A stretch of 62,424 bases of DNA from Fibrobacter sp. UWH4 (GTDB lineage Bacteria; Fibrobacterota; Fibrobacteria; Fibrobacterales; Fibrobacteraceae), in assembly GCF_900142475.1 (NCBI RefSeq), contig NZ_FRAY01000011.1:1-62424 (forward strand), read 5' to 3'. The translations under genes were made by a program, and so were the position numbers. Below the pieces are notes generated by a model that was given only the letters and a program-made list of their open reading frames with translations, had not been told where the DNA came from and made no database searches. Positions 26,933 to 35,385 of the stretch are shown here, one piece after another (within the stretch, counting starts at the first letter, position 1; every line of letters begins with the position of its first letter).

Positions 26933-27565
26933 ATGAAAAATCGTTTTGCACTCACGCTTATGGCAACGCTCATCTGCAGCACGCTTGCCATGGCGCAGCT
27001 CCAAAAACTCCCCGCTCCGGCAAAGACCGGCGGCAAGCCTGTCATGGAGGCGCTCTGGGACAGGGCTTCTGGCACGGAGTTCAGCGACAAGATGCTCAGT
27101 GACCAGGATCTTTCGAATTTGCTTTTTGCGGCTATCGGCGTGAATCGCCCTGCCGACGGCAAGCTCACTTCGCCGACTGCCCGCAACTTCCAGGAAATCC
27201 GCGTGTTCGTGTTCACGAGCAAGGGCGTCTCGGAATACCTGAACAAGGAAAACGCGCTGAAGCAGGTGGCGAAGGGTGACCACAGGGCGCTCGTTGCCGA
27301 CCGTCAGGATTGGGCGAAGGCGGCCCCGGTGAGCATCCTCATCGTTGCGGACGAGACCAAGTTCGGCAGCAGCGACGCCCGCGCGAAGGTGACGATGGGA
27401 ACCGATGCGGGCATCGTGAGCGAGAATATTAATTTGTTCTGTGCCGGCATGGGCCTGGTGACCCGCCCGCGCATGACGATGGATGTTCCCGCCATCAAGA
27501 AGCTTCTCAAGCTTTCGGACTCGCAGGTGCCCTTGCTGAACAACCCCGTGGGCTATGCGAAGTAG
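26933..27565 (+). CDS. Exported nitroreductase-family protein
   Basis: 210 aa with a Sec signal peptide (cut near LAMA-QL). The mature part has nitroreductase features: LWDRASGTEFSDKMLSDQDLSNLLFAA at the N-terminus, PTARNFQEIRVFVF (FMN-site S/T-A-x-N-x-Q), and DAGIVSENINLFCAGMGLVTRPR. Nitroreductases bind FMN and reduce flavin substrates or quinones; an exported version is unusual but seen in anaerobes. AAGGAGTTCCCC precedes the ATG. It lies 24 nt after rhuM, yet codon use is core-like. Confidence 0.8.
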   Translation: MKNRFALTLMATLICSTLAMAQLQKLPAPAKTGGKPVMEALWDRASGTEFSDKMLSDQDLSNLLFAAIGVNRPADGKLTSPTARNFQEIRVFVFTSKGVSEYLNKENALKQVAKGDHRALVADRQDWAKAAPVSILIVADETKFGSSDARAKVTMGTDAGIVSENINLFCAGMGLVTRPRMTMDVPAIKKLLKLSDSQVPLLNNPVGYAK

Positions 27566-27662
27566 TTGAAGCGGGTTTGTAAAATTTCGTTAAGCCCCTT
27601 GCCAGCATCCTAATATTATCTACATTTCAGCTGCGGTTCCTAATAGTGCAGGCTCCGAAAGG

Positions 27663-27696
27663 CATTTGATGATTATCAAATGTTTTTCTTTTTTTC
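27663..27696 (+). terminator. Rho-independent terminator just before yhcG
   Basis: CATTTGAT-GATT-ATCAAATG followed by TTTTTCTTTTTTTC. It ends 13 nt from the yhcG start codon, so it also covers the region where that gene's leader would lie. Confidence 0.75.
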
Positions 27697-27708
27697 AAAG
27701 GAGCTGCT

Positions 27709-28782
27709 ATGTCTAAAAATAAGGAACCTGTTTACACAAGGTGTTCCACTATTATTTCGGCGAATTTCCTTGCCGATGTACAATGTATCATTGAGACATC
27801 GAGGACTCGCGCTTACGCGGCCGTAAATGTGGCAATGTTGGAACGCAACTGGCAATTGGGCAAGCGTATTGCGGAAGAAGAAATTAAGGGTAAAACTCGT
27901 GCAGAATACGGCGTTAAAATTATTGCGGAACTGTCGAAACGGCTGACCGATATTTATGGAAGGGGTTATACAAAAACCAATTTGTACAGCTTTCTGCAAT
28001 TCTACAAGATCTTTCCTAAAATTTTCCACACACCGTGTGGAAAATCTGCACAACCGCTGCTTACATGGAGTCACTATAGGAGCCTTTTGCGAGTTTTTGA
28101 CGCCGATGCTCGTGAATGGTATATGCAGGAGGCTATAAATGAAACATGGAGCGCTCGAACCCTAGATAGAAATATTTCAACGCAGTATTATCATCGACTT
28201 TTAGCATCGCAAAACAAGGGCCCCGTCAAAAGGGAGATGCGAAACAAGACGAAGGCTTTTCAACAAGATAAATTAGAGTTCATCAAAAATCCTGTTGTTG
28301 CTGAATTTTTGAATATGTCGCCCAATACTGATTTTTCTGAATCAAAGCTAGAAACGGCGATAATCAATCATTTGCAAAGGTTTGTTCTAGAATTGGGAAA
28401 GGGGTTTGCGTTTGTTGCTAGACAACAACATATCCGGACTGATACCGAAGATTATTTTATTGATCTCGTTTTTTACAACTATATCCTGAAATGTTTCGTT
28501 CTATTTGACTTGAAAACAGGAACTGTTAACCATCAAGATGTCGGCCAGATGGATATGTATGTCAGAATGTATGACGAATTAAAAAGAAATGAAGGTGACA
28601 ATCCGACTATAGGTATTGTTCTTGGATCTAACACAAGTAAGGATATCGCTCGATATTCCGTTCTAAAAGGCAATAAGCGGCTTTTCCAGGCGAAATATAT
28701 GCCCTATATGCCGACATTGGAGGAGTTGAATATGGAAATCGAACGTCAGAAGGAAATCTTTGCCGAACAAAATGATTCTTGA
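27709..28782 (+). CDS. yhcG: YhcG/DUF1016-family PD-(D/E)xK nuclease
   Basis: 357 aa. The N-terminal DUF1016 helical domain has YAAVNVAMLERNWQLGKRI, GYTKTNLYSFLQFYKIFP and LTWSHYRSLLRV. The C-terminal nuclease domain carries D252 in EDYFIDLVFYN and D267-L-K269 with Q280. The usual ELK of the family is DLK here, a conservative change. AAAGGAGCTGCT gives a good ribosome site. Such proteins are frequent companions of type I RM systems. A perfect 10-bp-arm palindrome is embedded in the codons at 28022-28044. Confidence 0.88.
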   Translation: MSKNKEPVYTRCSTIISANFLADVQCIIETSRTRAYAAVNVAMLERNWQLGKRIAEEEIKGKTRAEYGVKIIAELSKRLTDIYGRGYTKTNLYSFLQFYKIFPKIFHTPCGKSAQPLLTWSHYRSLLRVFDADAREWYMQEAINETWSARTLDRNISTQYYHRLLASQNKGPVKREMRNKTKAFQQDKLEFIKNPVVAEFLNMSPNTDFSESKLETAIINHLQRFVLELGKGFAFVARQQHIRTDTEDYFIDLVFYNYILKCFVLFDLKTGTVNHQDVGQMDMYVRMYDELKRNEGDNPTIGIVLGSNTSKDIARYSVLKGNKRLFQAKYMPYMPTLEELNMEIERQKEIFAEQNDS

Positions 28783-28812
28783 TTACAGACTGCTCATGCC
28801 GATGAAATAGAA

Positions 28813-28998
28813 TTATTTCTTCCTCAATTTTCCACTAGCAAAAACCACCAGGAGAGCACCAGCAGCTACGCCGCCGACTTTCGTGAGGTCGTTCCAGAAT
28901 TGACGCCGATTTGCCTTGCAATGCTCGCAAAGTTTCTCGGTGTCTTCGGGCTTTTCGCAGCCGCACTTTTTGCAGGTGTTCCAGAGTTTTTGAATCAT
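28813..28998 (-). CDS. Small zinc-ribbon membrane protein
   Basis: 61 aa. Two CxxC pairs (CKKCGCEKPEDTEKLCEHC) form a likely zinc ribbon at the N-terminus. One hydrophobic segment GGVAAGALLVVFASG follows, then a Lys/Arg tail. The ATG lies 2 nt after the stop codon of the upstream lyase-like gene, so the two are probably cotranscribed. Function unknown. Confidence 0.65.
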   Translation of the reverse strand: MIQKLWNTCKKCGCEKPEDTEKLCEHCKANRRQFWNDLTKVGGVAAGALLVVFASGKLRKK

Positions 28999-29000
28999 TC

Positions 29001-30149
29001 CTACCTCACAACCTTCACCCGTTTCCCGTTCTTGAGCTGGTGCGTGGCGGCAGCGGGGAGGGTGTTCTTGCGGCCGACAAAGGTACCGTCGATGCGGTAG
29101 GTTTCAACGGGGGCGACTATGGTGCGGTTCTGTGCCCGCGGCATAATGCGTTCGGGGCCCTGCCCGCAATTTTCACCTTCGCAGGTGCCACTAGTGTCCG
29201 AAGCATTTGCCTTTACCGCAATGGAATCCGTCGATACGGTGAAGTTGTCGTAGCGGATAAAGCAGTCGTGGGTGGGGGCCCATTCGGTGCTGCTTCCGCC
29301 GTGGAACGTGGAGAGGTAGAACTTGTCGACTTTCACGGTGTCGTAGTCGCGGAGCCTGAGGGTATCTACATCGAGCGCGACTTCTCCGTCAATCCACGCT
29401 TGCACGCGGCCGTTCTTGTCGCCGTTGCCGGGAGTGGCAATGGTGTTCATACTTACTTTATTCACAATGCGGTGCCAGGTGCCGGTGGTAAACTGTTTTT
29501 GCGGGATGGTGCCGTTCAGATTCCACTTAAAATCGTCGCCGTATACGGACTCTTGCCCCATGAAGTAGATTAGCTGCACGGCGTTGCCATCTTTGCGCCA
29601 CATGATGCGCGCGCTCCAGCCGTCGCCGGTTTCAGGCATGGCGTTGCCGGTGTAGCACTTGCCGCCGCATAGGCCGGGGAGCTTGCCGCCGAGCTGGAAC
29701 TCGAACCCGTCTTCGAAGAATATGTCGTAGGCGCTCCACATGGTGTCGGCGGTTTTCACGAGGGGCTGGATGATTTGCGCGGCGCAGGCGGGCGTGTCGT
29801 TGTCGTTCGGGCCTACGCAGCCCTTGGGGTACTTGAGCTGCAGAACTTTGCCGTGTTCCTCGCCGTCGTACACGACCTTGGAGTTTTCGCCATTGTTCTT
29901 GTCCATGGCGTACCACCAGCTTTTGTCGTAGTCGTTGCGCTTGAAGTCTTCCTTGGCCTCCGCATTGCCGTACACGCCGACTTCGCGGTTCTCGAAGTTC
30001 ACGAACGAGACGGTGTCGGATACCGTTTGCGCGAAGGCGAACGGGGCAAGCGAGGCGGAGCATGCCACCGCGACGGCGAACATCGCCGCAGAAAAGGTGT
30101 TACGAATTTTTGCGCTCATACCTTTAAAATAATCTTTTTTGGCTGGCAT
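29001..30149 (-). CDS. Secreted polysaccharide-lyase-like (PL14/Cip1-like) protein
   Basis: 382 aa with signal peptide (cut near PFAFA-QT). The central beta-jelly-roll region (about 45-310) includes WSAYDIFFEDGFEFQLGGKLPGL, GDGWSARIMWRKDG and WHRIVNKVSMN, which recall PL14-type alginate lyases and the Cip1 protein of cellulolytic fungi. A Ser/Cys linker follows, then a basic C-terminal tail (about 335-382) like those on secreted Fibrobacter enzymes. It probably acts on a plant cell-wall polymer outside the cell. The start could also be the ATG at 30119. Family assignment from memory of the GGKLPGL motif. Confidence 0.65.
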   Translation of the reverse strand: MPAKKDYFKGMSAKIRNTFSAAMFAVAVACSASLAPFAFAQTVSDTVSFVNFENREVGVYGNAEAKEDFKRNDYDKSWWYAMDKNNGENSKVVYDGEEHGKVLQLKYPKGCVGPNDNDTPACAAQIIQPLVKTADTMWSAYDIFFEDGFEFQLGGKLPGLCGGKCYTGNAMPETGDGWSARIMWRKDGNAVQLIYFMGQESVYGDDFKWNLNGTIPQKQFTTGTWHRIVNKVSMNTIATPGNGDKNGRVQAWIDGEVALDVDTLRLRDYDTVKVDKFYLSTFHGGSSTEWAPTHDCFIRYDNFTVSTDSIAVKANASDTSGTCEGENCGQGPERIMPRAQNRTIVAPVETYRIDGTFVGRKNTLPAAATHQLKNGKRVKVVR

Positions 30150-30168
30150 TAAACTATCTTTTTAATGT

Positions 30169-30435
30169 ATGGCCGATTCACTTGACGAAAAACACATTGA
30201 AACTGGCACGGATTTTGCCGCGACTCCTGCCGCAGACCCCGCTGCCCAGGCTGCCGCACAAGACGCTGCAAACCGTGCTGCCCGAACTTCAGCAGACTCC
30301 GCTGCCGAGGCTCGCAAGGCCCGCATCAAGAAGATGCGCGGATGGCTTTCTCCGCGTGATTCCGTCGCCGACGACTTTGGCCCCGAAGACGCCGCCCTCT
30401 ATTACGGCGAAGGGCATTCCGGCTGGAACCGATAA
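30169..30435 (+). CDS. Ala-rich small protein of unknown function
   Basis: 88 aa, divergent from the lyase-like gene with 19 bp between. An Ala/Asp/Gln-rich N-terminal half (DPAAQAAAQDAANRAART) is probably a helix. A basic patch RKARIKKMRGWLSPRDSV follows, then a tail GPEDAALYYGEGHSGWNR. No membrane segment or signal. TATCTT stands 8 nt before the ATG with no Shine-Dalgarno sequence. A terminator hairpin follows directly, which supports its being a real transcript. Confidence 0.5.
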   Translation: MADSLDEKHIETGTDFAATPAADPAAQAAAQDAANRAARTSADSAAEARKARIKKMRGWLSPRDSVADDFGPEDAALYYGEGHSGWNR

Positions 30436-30443
30436 GCTGATTA

Positions 30444-30471
30444 AAAAAATCCCTCGGCTGGTGCCGGGGGA
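30444..30471. terminator. Bidirectional terminator hairpin
   Basis: ATCCCTCGGC-TGGT-GCCGGGGGAT with a run of A on the left side (a T-tract for the minus strand). It closes the 88-aa gene and could stop ahcY transcripts from the other side. Confidence 0.7.
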
Positions 30472-30833
30472 TTGTCGTTAGAATTTGTATAGAGATTGCT
30501 TCCACCACGCTTCGCTCGTGGCAGGCTCGGCTATTCGCCCCTCGCAATGACGTACAAGGTTCGACAGCACGGGTGGTGCGATTCGCGATGCTTGTCGCTG
30601 TGGATCCTATCGGTCGCCTTGCGGCTCCCTCCAGGATGACATACAGGTGACGGCCCTGCTCCTACGAACCTAACTCAACTAAGGCAACGAGTTGCCAAGT
30701 TTCGTATATCGGCAAGCTCAGGGACCTTATAACCGACCTTCGTGAACTCCGCTCAGGATGACAGCTCAAAGGCATGAAGTGCCGTGCTCACGCCTCAGAG
30801 CGCAGCGACCCCAAAGCGCGAAGCGCGACCTCA
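30472..30833. repeat. Gene-free stretch made of dispersed repeats
   Basis: Contains ATTGCTTCCACC..CTCGCAATGAC (about 30494-30552), GGATCC..CCAGGATGACA (about 30600-30642), CGGCAAGCTCAGGGACC (about 30707-30723) and GAACTCCGCTCAGGATGACA (about 30746-30765). All are members of repeat families seen elsewhere in the window. I see no coding capacity. Confidence 0.7.
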
Positions 30834-32294
30834 TTAGTACCTGTAATGATCCGCCTTGTACGGGCCTTCCACAGGCACGCCGATGTAATCGGCCTGGGCC
30901 TTGGTGAGGGTCGTCAGGTGAACGCCGAGCTTTTCGAGGTGGAGGCGTGCGACCTTTTCGTCGAGGATCTTCGGGAGCGTATAGACGACACCGCTTTCGT
31001 ACTTGATGCCGGCGACAGTCTGCTTGCCCTGTGCGTTGAGCCAGAGGTCGATCTGTGCGATGGTCTGGTTCGTGAAGCTTGCACTCATCACGAAGCTCGG
31101 GTGACCGGTAGCGCAGCCGAGGTTCAGCAGGCGGCCTTCGGCGAGCACGAGGATGCTGTGGCCGTCGGGGAAAATCCATTCGTCGTACTGCGGCTTGATT
31201 TCGTTACGCTTGATGCCCGGAATCTTCTTGAGACCGGCCATGTCGATTTCGTTGTCGAAGTGGCCGATGTTACCGACGATGGCGCGGTGCTTCATCTTTT
31301 CCATCTGGGCGGCGCTGATGATGCCGGTGTTGCCGGTGGTGGTCACGAAGATGTCGGCGTAGCTCACGACTTCGTCGAGGGTCTTGACTTCGTAGCCTTC
31401 CATGGCGGCCTGGAGTGCGCAAATCGGGTCGATTTCGGTGATGATCACGCGGGCGCCCTGACCGCGCAGGGACTGTGCGCAACCCTTACCCACGTCGCCG
31501 TAGCCGCACACGACTGCAATCTTGCCAGCCATCATCACGTCGGTGGCGCGGTTGATGCCGTCGATGAGGGAGTGGCGGCAGCCGTAGAGGTTGTCGAACT
31601 TGGACTTCGTGACGGAATCGTTCACGTTGATTGCCGGGAACTTGAGGCGGCCGGCCTGGGCCATCTGGTAAAGGCGATGCACGCCGGTGGTGGTTTCTTC
31701 GGAAACGCCGCGGAGGGCTTCGCGGGCGCGGGTCCACTGCTTCGGGTCCTTCTCAAAAATCTTACGGCAGGTGGCGAGGAACACGCCCCATTCTTCGCTG
31801 TCGGTAGCGGGGTTGAATTCGGGCACCTTGCCGGCATCTTCGAATTCGGCGCCGCAGGTCACGAGCATGGTGGCGTCGCCGCCGTCATCCACGATGAGGT
31901 CTGCGGTCTTGCCGTCGGGCCATACGAGGGCGCGGGCGGTGTTTTCCCAGTATTCTTCGAGGGTTTCGCCCTTCCAGGCGAACACGGGCACGCCCTGCGG
32001 GTTTTCCACGGTGCCCTTCTTGCCTACCACGACGGCGGCGGCAGCGTTGTCCTGCGTACTGAAAATGTTGCAGCTCACCCAGCGCACGTCGGCACCGAGA
32101 TCCACCAGCGTTTCAATCAAAATAGCGGTCTGCACGGTCATGTGGAGGCTACCCATGATGCGCGCACCTGCGAGCGGCTTCTTGCCTGCGTATTCCTTGC
32201 GGAGCGCCATCAGGCCCGGCATTTCGGTTTCGGCGAGGTCGAGTTCCTTGCGGCCTTCCACAGCAAGGTTGATATCCTTAATTTTGTATTCCAT
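30834..32294 (-). CDS. ahcY: S-adenosylhomocysteine hydrolase
   Basis: 486 aa, full length. It splits S-adenosylhomocysteine into homocysteine and adenosine, which clears the product of methylation reactions in the cytoplasm. The NAD+-binding Rossmann motif [15 protein letters not shown] and the family ending KADHYRY are present, with [20 protein letters not shown] in between. AAAGGATATATTAAC gives the ribosome site. Single gene with its own control region; no riboswitch-like structure is seen in the short leader. Confidence 0.97.
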   Translation of the reverse strand: MEYKIKDINLAVEGRKELDLAETEMPGLMALRKEYAGKKPLAGARIMGSLHMTVQTAILIETLVDLGADVRWVSCNIFSTQDNAAAAVVVGKKGTVENPQGVPVFAWKGETLEEYWENTARALVWPDGKTADLIVDDGGDATMLVTCGAEFEDAGKVPEFNPATDSEEWGVFLATCRKIFEKDPKQWTRAREALRGVSEETTTGVHRLYQMAQAGRLKFPAINVNDSVTKSKFDNLYGCRHSLIDGINRATDVMMAGKIAVVCGYGDVGKGCAQSLRGQGARVIITEIDPICALQAAMEGYEVKTLDEVVSYADIFVTTTGNTGIISAAQMEKMKHRAIVGNIGHFDNEIDMAGLKKIPGIKRNEIKPQYDEWIFPDGHSILVLAEGRLLNLGCATGHPSFVMSASFTNQTIAQIDLWLNAQGKQTVAGIKYESGVVYTLPKILDEKVARLHLEKLGVHLTTLTKAQADYIGVPVEGPYKADHYRY

Positions 32295-32321
32295 GTTAAT
32301 ATATCCTTTTTAAAAATCTTA

Positions 32322-32349
32322 TTTATGCATAAATATAGTTATATGCATA
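32322..32349 (-). promoter_or_regulatory. Two TATGCATA boxes upstream of ahcY
   Basis: Palindrome TTTATGCATAAA (32322-32333) and a second TATGCATA (32342-32349), with centres 18 bp apart, lie 28-55 nt before the ahcY start. The spacing suits binding of a dimeric regulator on nearly two helical turns. Confidence 0.45.
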
Positions 32350-32377
32350 AAATTAGTCAAGACTCCCTGTCCTAGAT

Positions 32378-32408
32378 AAAAGAAAGTCCCGCGAAATTTT
32401 CGCGGGAC
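32378..32408 (-). terminator. Terminator of the GH45 gene
   Basis: Stem GTCCCGCGAAA / TTTCGCGGGAC followed on the minus strand by TTTCTTTT. It lies 36 nt after the GH45 stop codon. Confidence 0.85.
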
Positions 32409-32444
32409 CAGATTTTTTCTGATGGGTCGTGAAGGCTTGCAACC

Positions 32445-34049
32445 TTAAAGTCTGCAGGCTCCCTTCTCCGCCATTTCCGGCGGGCAGGTGCAGCCCTTGT
32501 CATCGCATTCGAGAGTTTCCAGCTCGTCGCCCTTCTTGTACGTGGACCAGTCGGTATGCCATGCATAGTTGTTGCTCTTGGTGGGGTTGAGCGTTGTCAT
32601 GTAATGGTCAACCAGGTACTGCGGGCATTCCACTTCTTCCCAGTGGTAGGTCGGGTTGTCAGCCGCCATATACCAGTCCGCAAACCAGTGGCAACCGCGC
32701 AGCAAGTTGGGGAATCCGGCATTGCCGAAAGCGGCGTCACACATATCCCTTACGCACTGCTGGTACTTTTCAAGCGTGTTGTCGTAACCGAGCTTGCTCT
32801 GGCATTCGGTAAGGAATCCGCCGAAGCCTGCGCCCCAGTTGATATTCGCACCGTTCACCTGCGTAGAGAGAGCATCGAAAGCGCCCACGCCACCGCCCGG
32901 GACCATCAGGTCGAACTGACCGTTTTCCACATCATGACCGATGTTGGAGGTCATCACGACAATGTGCTTGCCCTTAAGCGCCTTGTGCGTTGCCTTGGCG
33001 GCATTGTTCGCGCTTGCATCCTTGAAGCTTCCGTCATACTGCAAGTGGAAGCACTTGCCGCAGGTCGTCTGGGTACCGGGACCAGCCACATAAGCGTATG
33101 AGAGAGTGTCGTTCAGGGCGATAGGCGCCATGTCGGTGCAGGTGAACACACCCGCGGCCCCCACTTCGCAGGCACTCGTGGTACCTTCGTAGCCCATCCA
33201 GTACTGCTGAACCGCGTGACCGAGCGTAAACGTCGGAACTTCCACGTCGTGTATGTTGCAGTTACGGGCGGTCGTTCCGCCTGCGACGTAAGATTCCTGC
33301 GTTGTCGTGTCAGTCTTGCCTTCTTGTCCATTGCTAATCCAGGAGCAGTGCGGCTTACAGGCATCCCAGTAGCGGCTGTTCCAACCGGTCTGAGAGTTGC
33401 CCAAAATGTTCTTGGTGTATTCGGGAGAAGGCGGACCGTAAGACTCGATCGTCGGGAATCCGTCGGGACCAATATCGGGGTCCGTATTCACGGAGCTGCT
33501 GCTTTCATCAAGCGGAGCTAAAATCGTGTCGTTCGGATTCACGCTTGTCGAAGACTTCGGAACGAACGGGTCATCGGGATTGGTCGCGGCAGAAGAACCC
33601 GGGTTGAGCGGATCGTTACCAGCCGAAAGCCCCGGATCCTGCGGATCTGCCGAAGCGGAACTCAGAATGGTCAGCTCGCCCGTCTGGGGGTCAATCACGG
33701 CATTCGCCTTGCAAGGGGTCAAGGTATTCAAGTCAATACCGCTCACAGCAGGCACGCCATCCAGCGTCATAATGGAGCCATCGACAAAGACCGCCACCGG
33801 ATTTCCCGCGGCATCGGTGACCGCTCCATCAGCATAAATCACCCAGTAGCCGTTACCGGTATCGAAAAGCCACGTGTCTGCAGCCGACACGACTCCGTTG
33901 CAGGGGCTATCGACAGCAGGAGAAGTACTCCCCGACGAGCCAACGCCACCAATGGCATCGGTCGCCTTCGTTGCAGCATCGTCGCCGCAGGCACAAATCA
34001 TGGCGACCGCACCGGCCGCAATCATCGTCTTGAACAGTTTACGTTTCAT
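32445..34049 (-). CDS. GH45 endoglucanase lipoprotein
   Basis: 534 aa. Lipoprotein signal ending ICAC (Cys21). Residues about 48-200 form a Ser/Asp/Pro-rich stretch containing a small domain (about 50-130). The GH45 catalytic domain starts at about 218 with TGWNSRYWDACKPHCSW, whose Asp229 is the expected catalytic base. Many paired Cys and NYAWHTDW near the end support a disulfide-rich extracellular fold. It cleaves internal beta-1,4 bonds of cellulose at the cell surface. AAGAGGTTGT precedes the ATG. GH45 enzymes are rare in bacteria but known in Fibrobacter, which supports the taxonomic reading. Confidence 0.88.
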   Translation of the reverse strand: MKRKLFKTMIAAGAVAMICACGDDAATKATDAIGGVGSSGSTSPAVDSPCNGVVSAADTWLFDTGNGYWVIYADGAVTDAAGNPVAVFVDGSIMTLDGVPAVSGIDLNTLTPCKANAVIDPQTGELTILSSASADPQDPGLSAGNDPLNPGSSAATNPDDPFVPKSSTSVNPNDTILAPLDESSSSVNTDPDIGPDGFPTIESYGPPSPEYTKNILGNSQTGWNSRYWDACKPHCSWISNGQEGKTDTTTQESYVAGGTTARNCNIHDVEVPTFTLGHAVQQYWMGYEGTTSACEVGAAGVFTCTDMAPIALNDTLSYAYVAGPGTQTTCGKCFHLQYDGSFKDASANNAAKATHKALKGKHIVVMTSNIGHDVENGQFDLMVPGGGVGAFDALSTQVNGANINWGAGFGGFLTECQSKLGYDNTLEKYQQCVRDMCDAAFGNAGFPNLLRGCHWFADWYMAADNPTYHWEEVECPQYLVDHYMTTLNPTKSNNYAWHTDWSTYKKGDELETLECDDKGCTCPPEMAEKGACRL

Positions 34050-34188
34050 ACAACCTCTTTTTTACGCCAACCCAAACTTTGGCAATTTACTCCCTAAAAA
34101 TAAATTCTCATCCCTGAATTTCAAAGTAAAAACAGGTTACAAATTCATTAAATGTTCACGAAGTGTGCGCAAAACGGGAAGAAGAGTA

Positions 34189-34225
34189 ACAAAAAAAGGC
34201 CGCACTTACACGCGCAAGCCTTTTT
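34189..34225 (-). terminator. Terminator-like hairpin after purM
   Basis: On the minus strand AAAAAGGC...GCCTTTTTTT with an inner GCGC/GTGC pairing. It lies about 100 nt after the purM stop codon and before the GH45 start. The nearby 34225-34323 holds degenerate direct copies of ATTCTGAATTCTGAAAT-like words and no gene. Confidence 0.5.
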
Positions 34226-34323
34226 ATAATTCAGAATAATGAATTCAGATTCCAGAGTTACAATAATCGCGGCGTAGCCGCCAAATAAAAAATAATTCTG
34301 AATTCTGAAATCTGAAATCCGAA

Positions 34324-35349
34324 TTAGTCGCGGAACTTCACCTGCTTGGTGCCAGCGACGACTTCGCCGATCTGCACCCACTTTTCGCCCTTGGCTTCGA
34401 GGTGAGCGGTAACTTCGGCCTTGTCCTTCGGGTCGATGAAGATGAGCATGCCCATACCCATGTTGAAGGTATTGTACATCTCGTCCTTCTCGACGGAGCC
34501 AGCCTGCTGGATGAGCTTGAAGATCATCGGCGGGTCCCACGTGGTGCGGTCGATAATCACGTCGACATCGTCCGGGAGGATACGCGGAATGTTGCCCTGG
34601 TAGCCCGAACCCGTGATGTGTGCGAGGCCCTGGATAATCTTCTTGTTGCAAAGATCGATGAGACTCGGGTAGTAGCTGCGGTGCGGCACGGCGAGGGCTT
34701 CGCCGATGGACTTGTCCATGCCGTCGACAACGGTATCGACCTTGTAGCCGGCCACGTCGAACAACACCTTACGGGCCAAAGAGTAACCGTTGGTGTGAAG
34801 GCCAGTAGAAGGCAGACCGAGAATGATGGTACCCGGCTTGATCTTCTTGCCGTCGATGATGTTTTCGCGTTCCACGACACCCACGATTGTACCGGAAATG
34901 TCGTAGTCGCCGGGACCGTAGAAGCCCGGCATTTCAGCGGTTTCACCGCCGATGAGCACGAGGTCGTTTTCGCGGCAGGCCTTGGCCATACCGGCAACGA
35001 GCTTGTCCATCACGCCCGGTTCCAGGCGGCCGGTAGCCACGTAGTCCAAGAAGAACAACGGACGTGCACCCTGGACGAGAATGTCGTCGCAGCAGTGGTT
35101 CACGATGTCCTGACCCGGGAGTTCGTGCGTGCCCATTTCGATGTCGACCTTGAGCTTGGTGCCCACGCCATCTACGGAGCTCACGAGGACGGGGTCCTTC
35201 ATGCCGAGGTGGTTCAGCGTAAAGAGGCCACCGAAGTTGCCCACGTCGCCCAAAACGCCCTGGTTGAATGTAGTACGTACGGATTTCTTGACACCGACCA
35301 TCGCCTCGTCGGCGCGTGCCAAGGACACTCCTGCGTCTGCGTAATTCAT
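34324..35349 (-). CDS. purM: Phosphoribosylformylglycinamidine cyclo-ligase
   Basis: 341 aa, complete. It makes AIR from FGAM with ATP in purine synthesis. The N-terminal SVDGVGTKLKVD and the DILVQGARPLFFLDYV strand are the PurM/AIR synthetase signature. GGETAEMPGFY follows, and the C-terminal domain carries GLPSTGLHTNGYSLARKV. AAAGGATAGAAG before the ATG is a good ribosome site. It lies 36 nt after the cyclic-nucleotide-binding gene, so it may share a transcript with it. Confidence 0.96.
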   Translation of the reverse strand: MNYADAGVSLARADEAMVGVKKSVRTTFNQGVLGDVGNFGGLFTLNHLGMKDPVLVSSVDGVGTKLKVDIEMGTHELPGQDIVNHCCDDILVQGARPLFFLDYVATGRLEPGVMDKLVAGMAKACRENDLVLIGGETAEMPGFYGPGDYDISGTIVGVVERENIIDGKKIKPGTIILGLPSTGLHTNGYSLARKVLFDVAGYKVDTVVDGMDKSIGEALAVPHRSYYPSLIDLCNKKIIQGLAHITGSGYQGNIPRILPDDVDVIIDRTTWDPPMIFKLIQQAGSVEKDEMYNTFNMGMGMLIFIDPKDKAEVTAHLEAKGEKWVQIGEVVAGTKQVKFRD

Positions 35350-35385
35350 CTTCTATCCTTTGCCCTAGCGGGCATCTTTTCGCCC

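Noticed and set aside
30774-32375. 533-aa frame antisense to ahcY
   Set aside because: Shadow of a conserved, biased gene; His/Val/Gly-rich translation without domains.
32295-32377. SAH riboswitch before ahcY
   Set aside because: The leader is short, AT-rich and lacks the expected helices.
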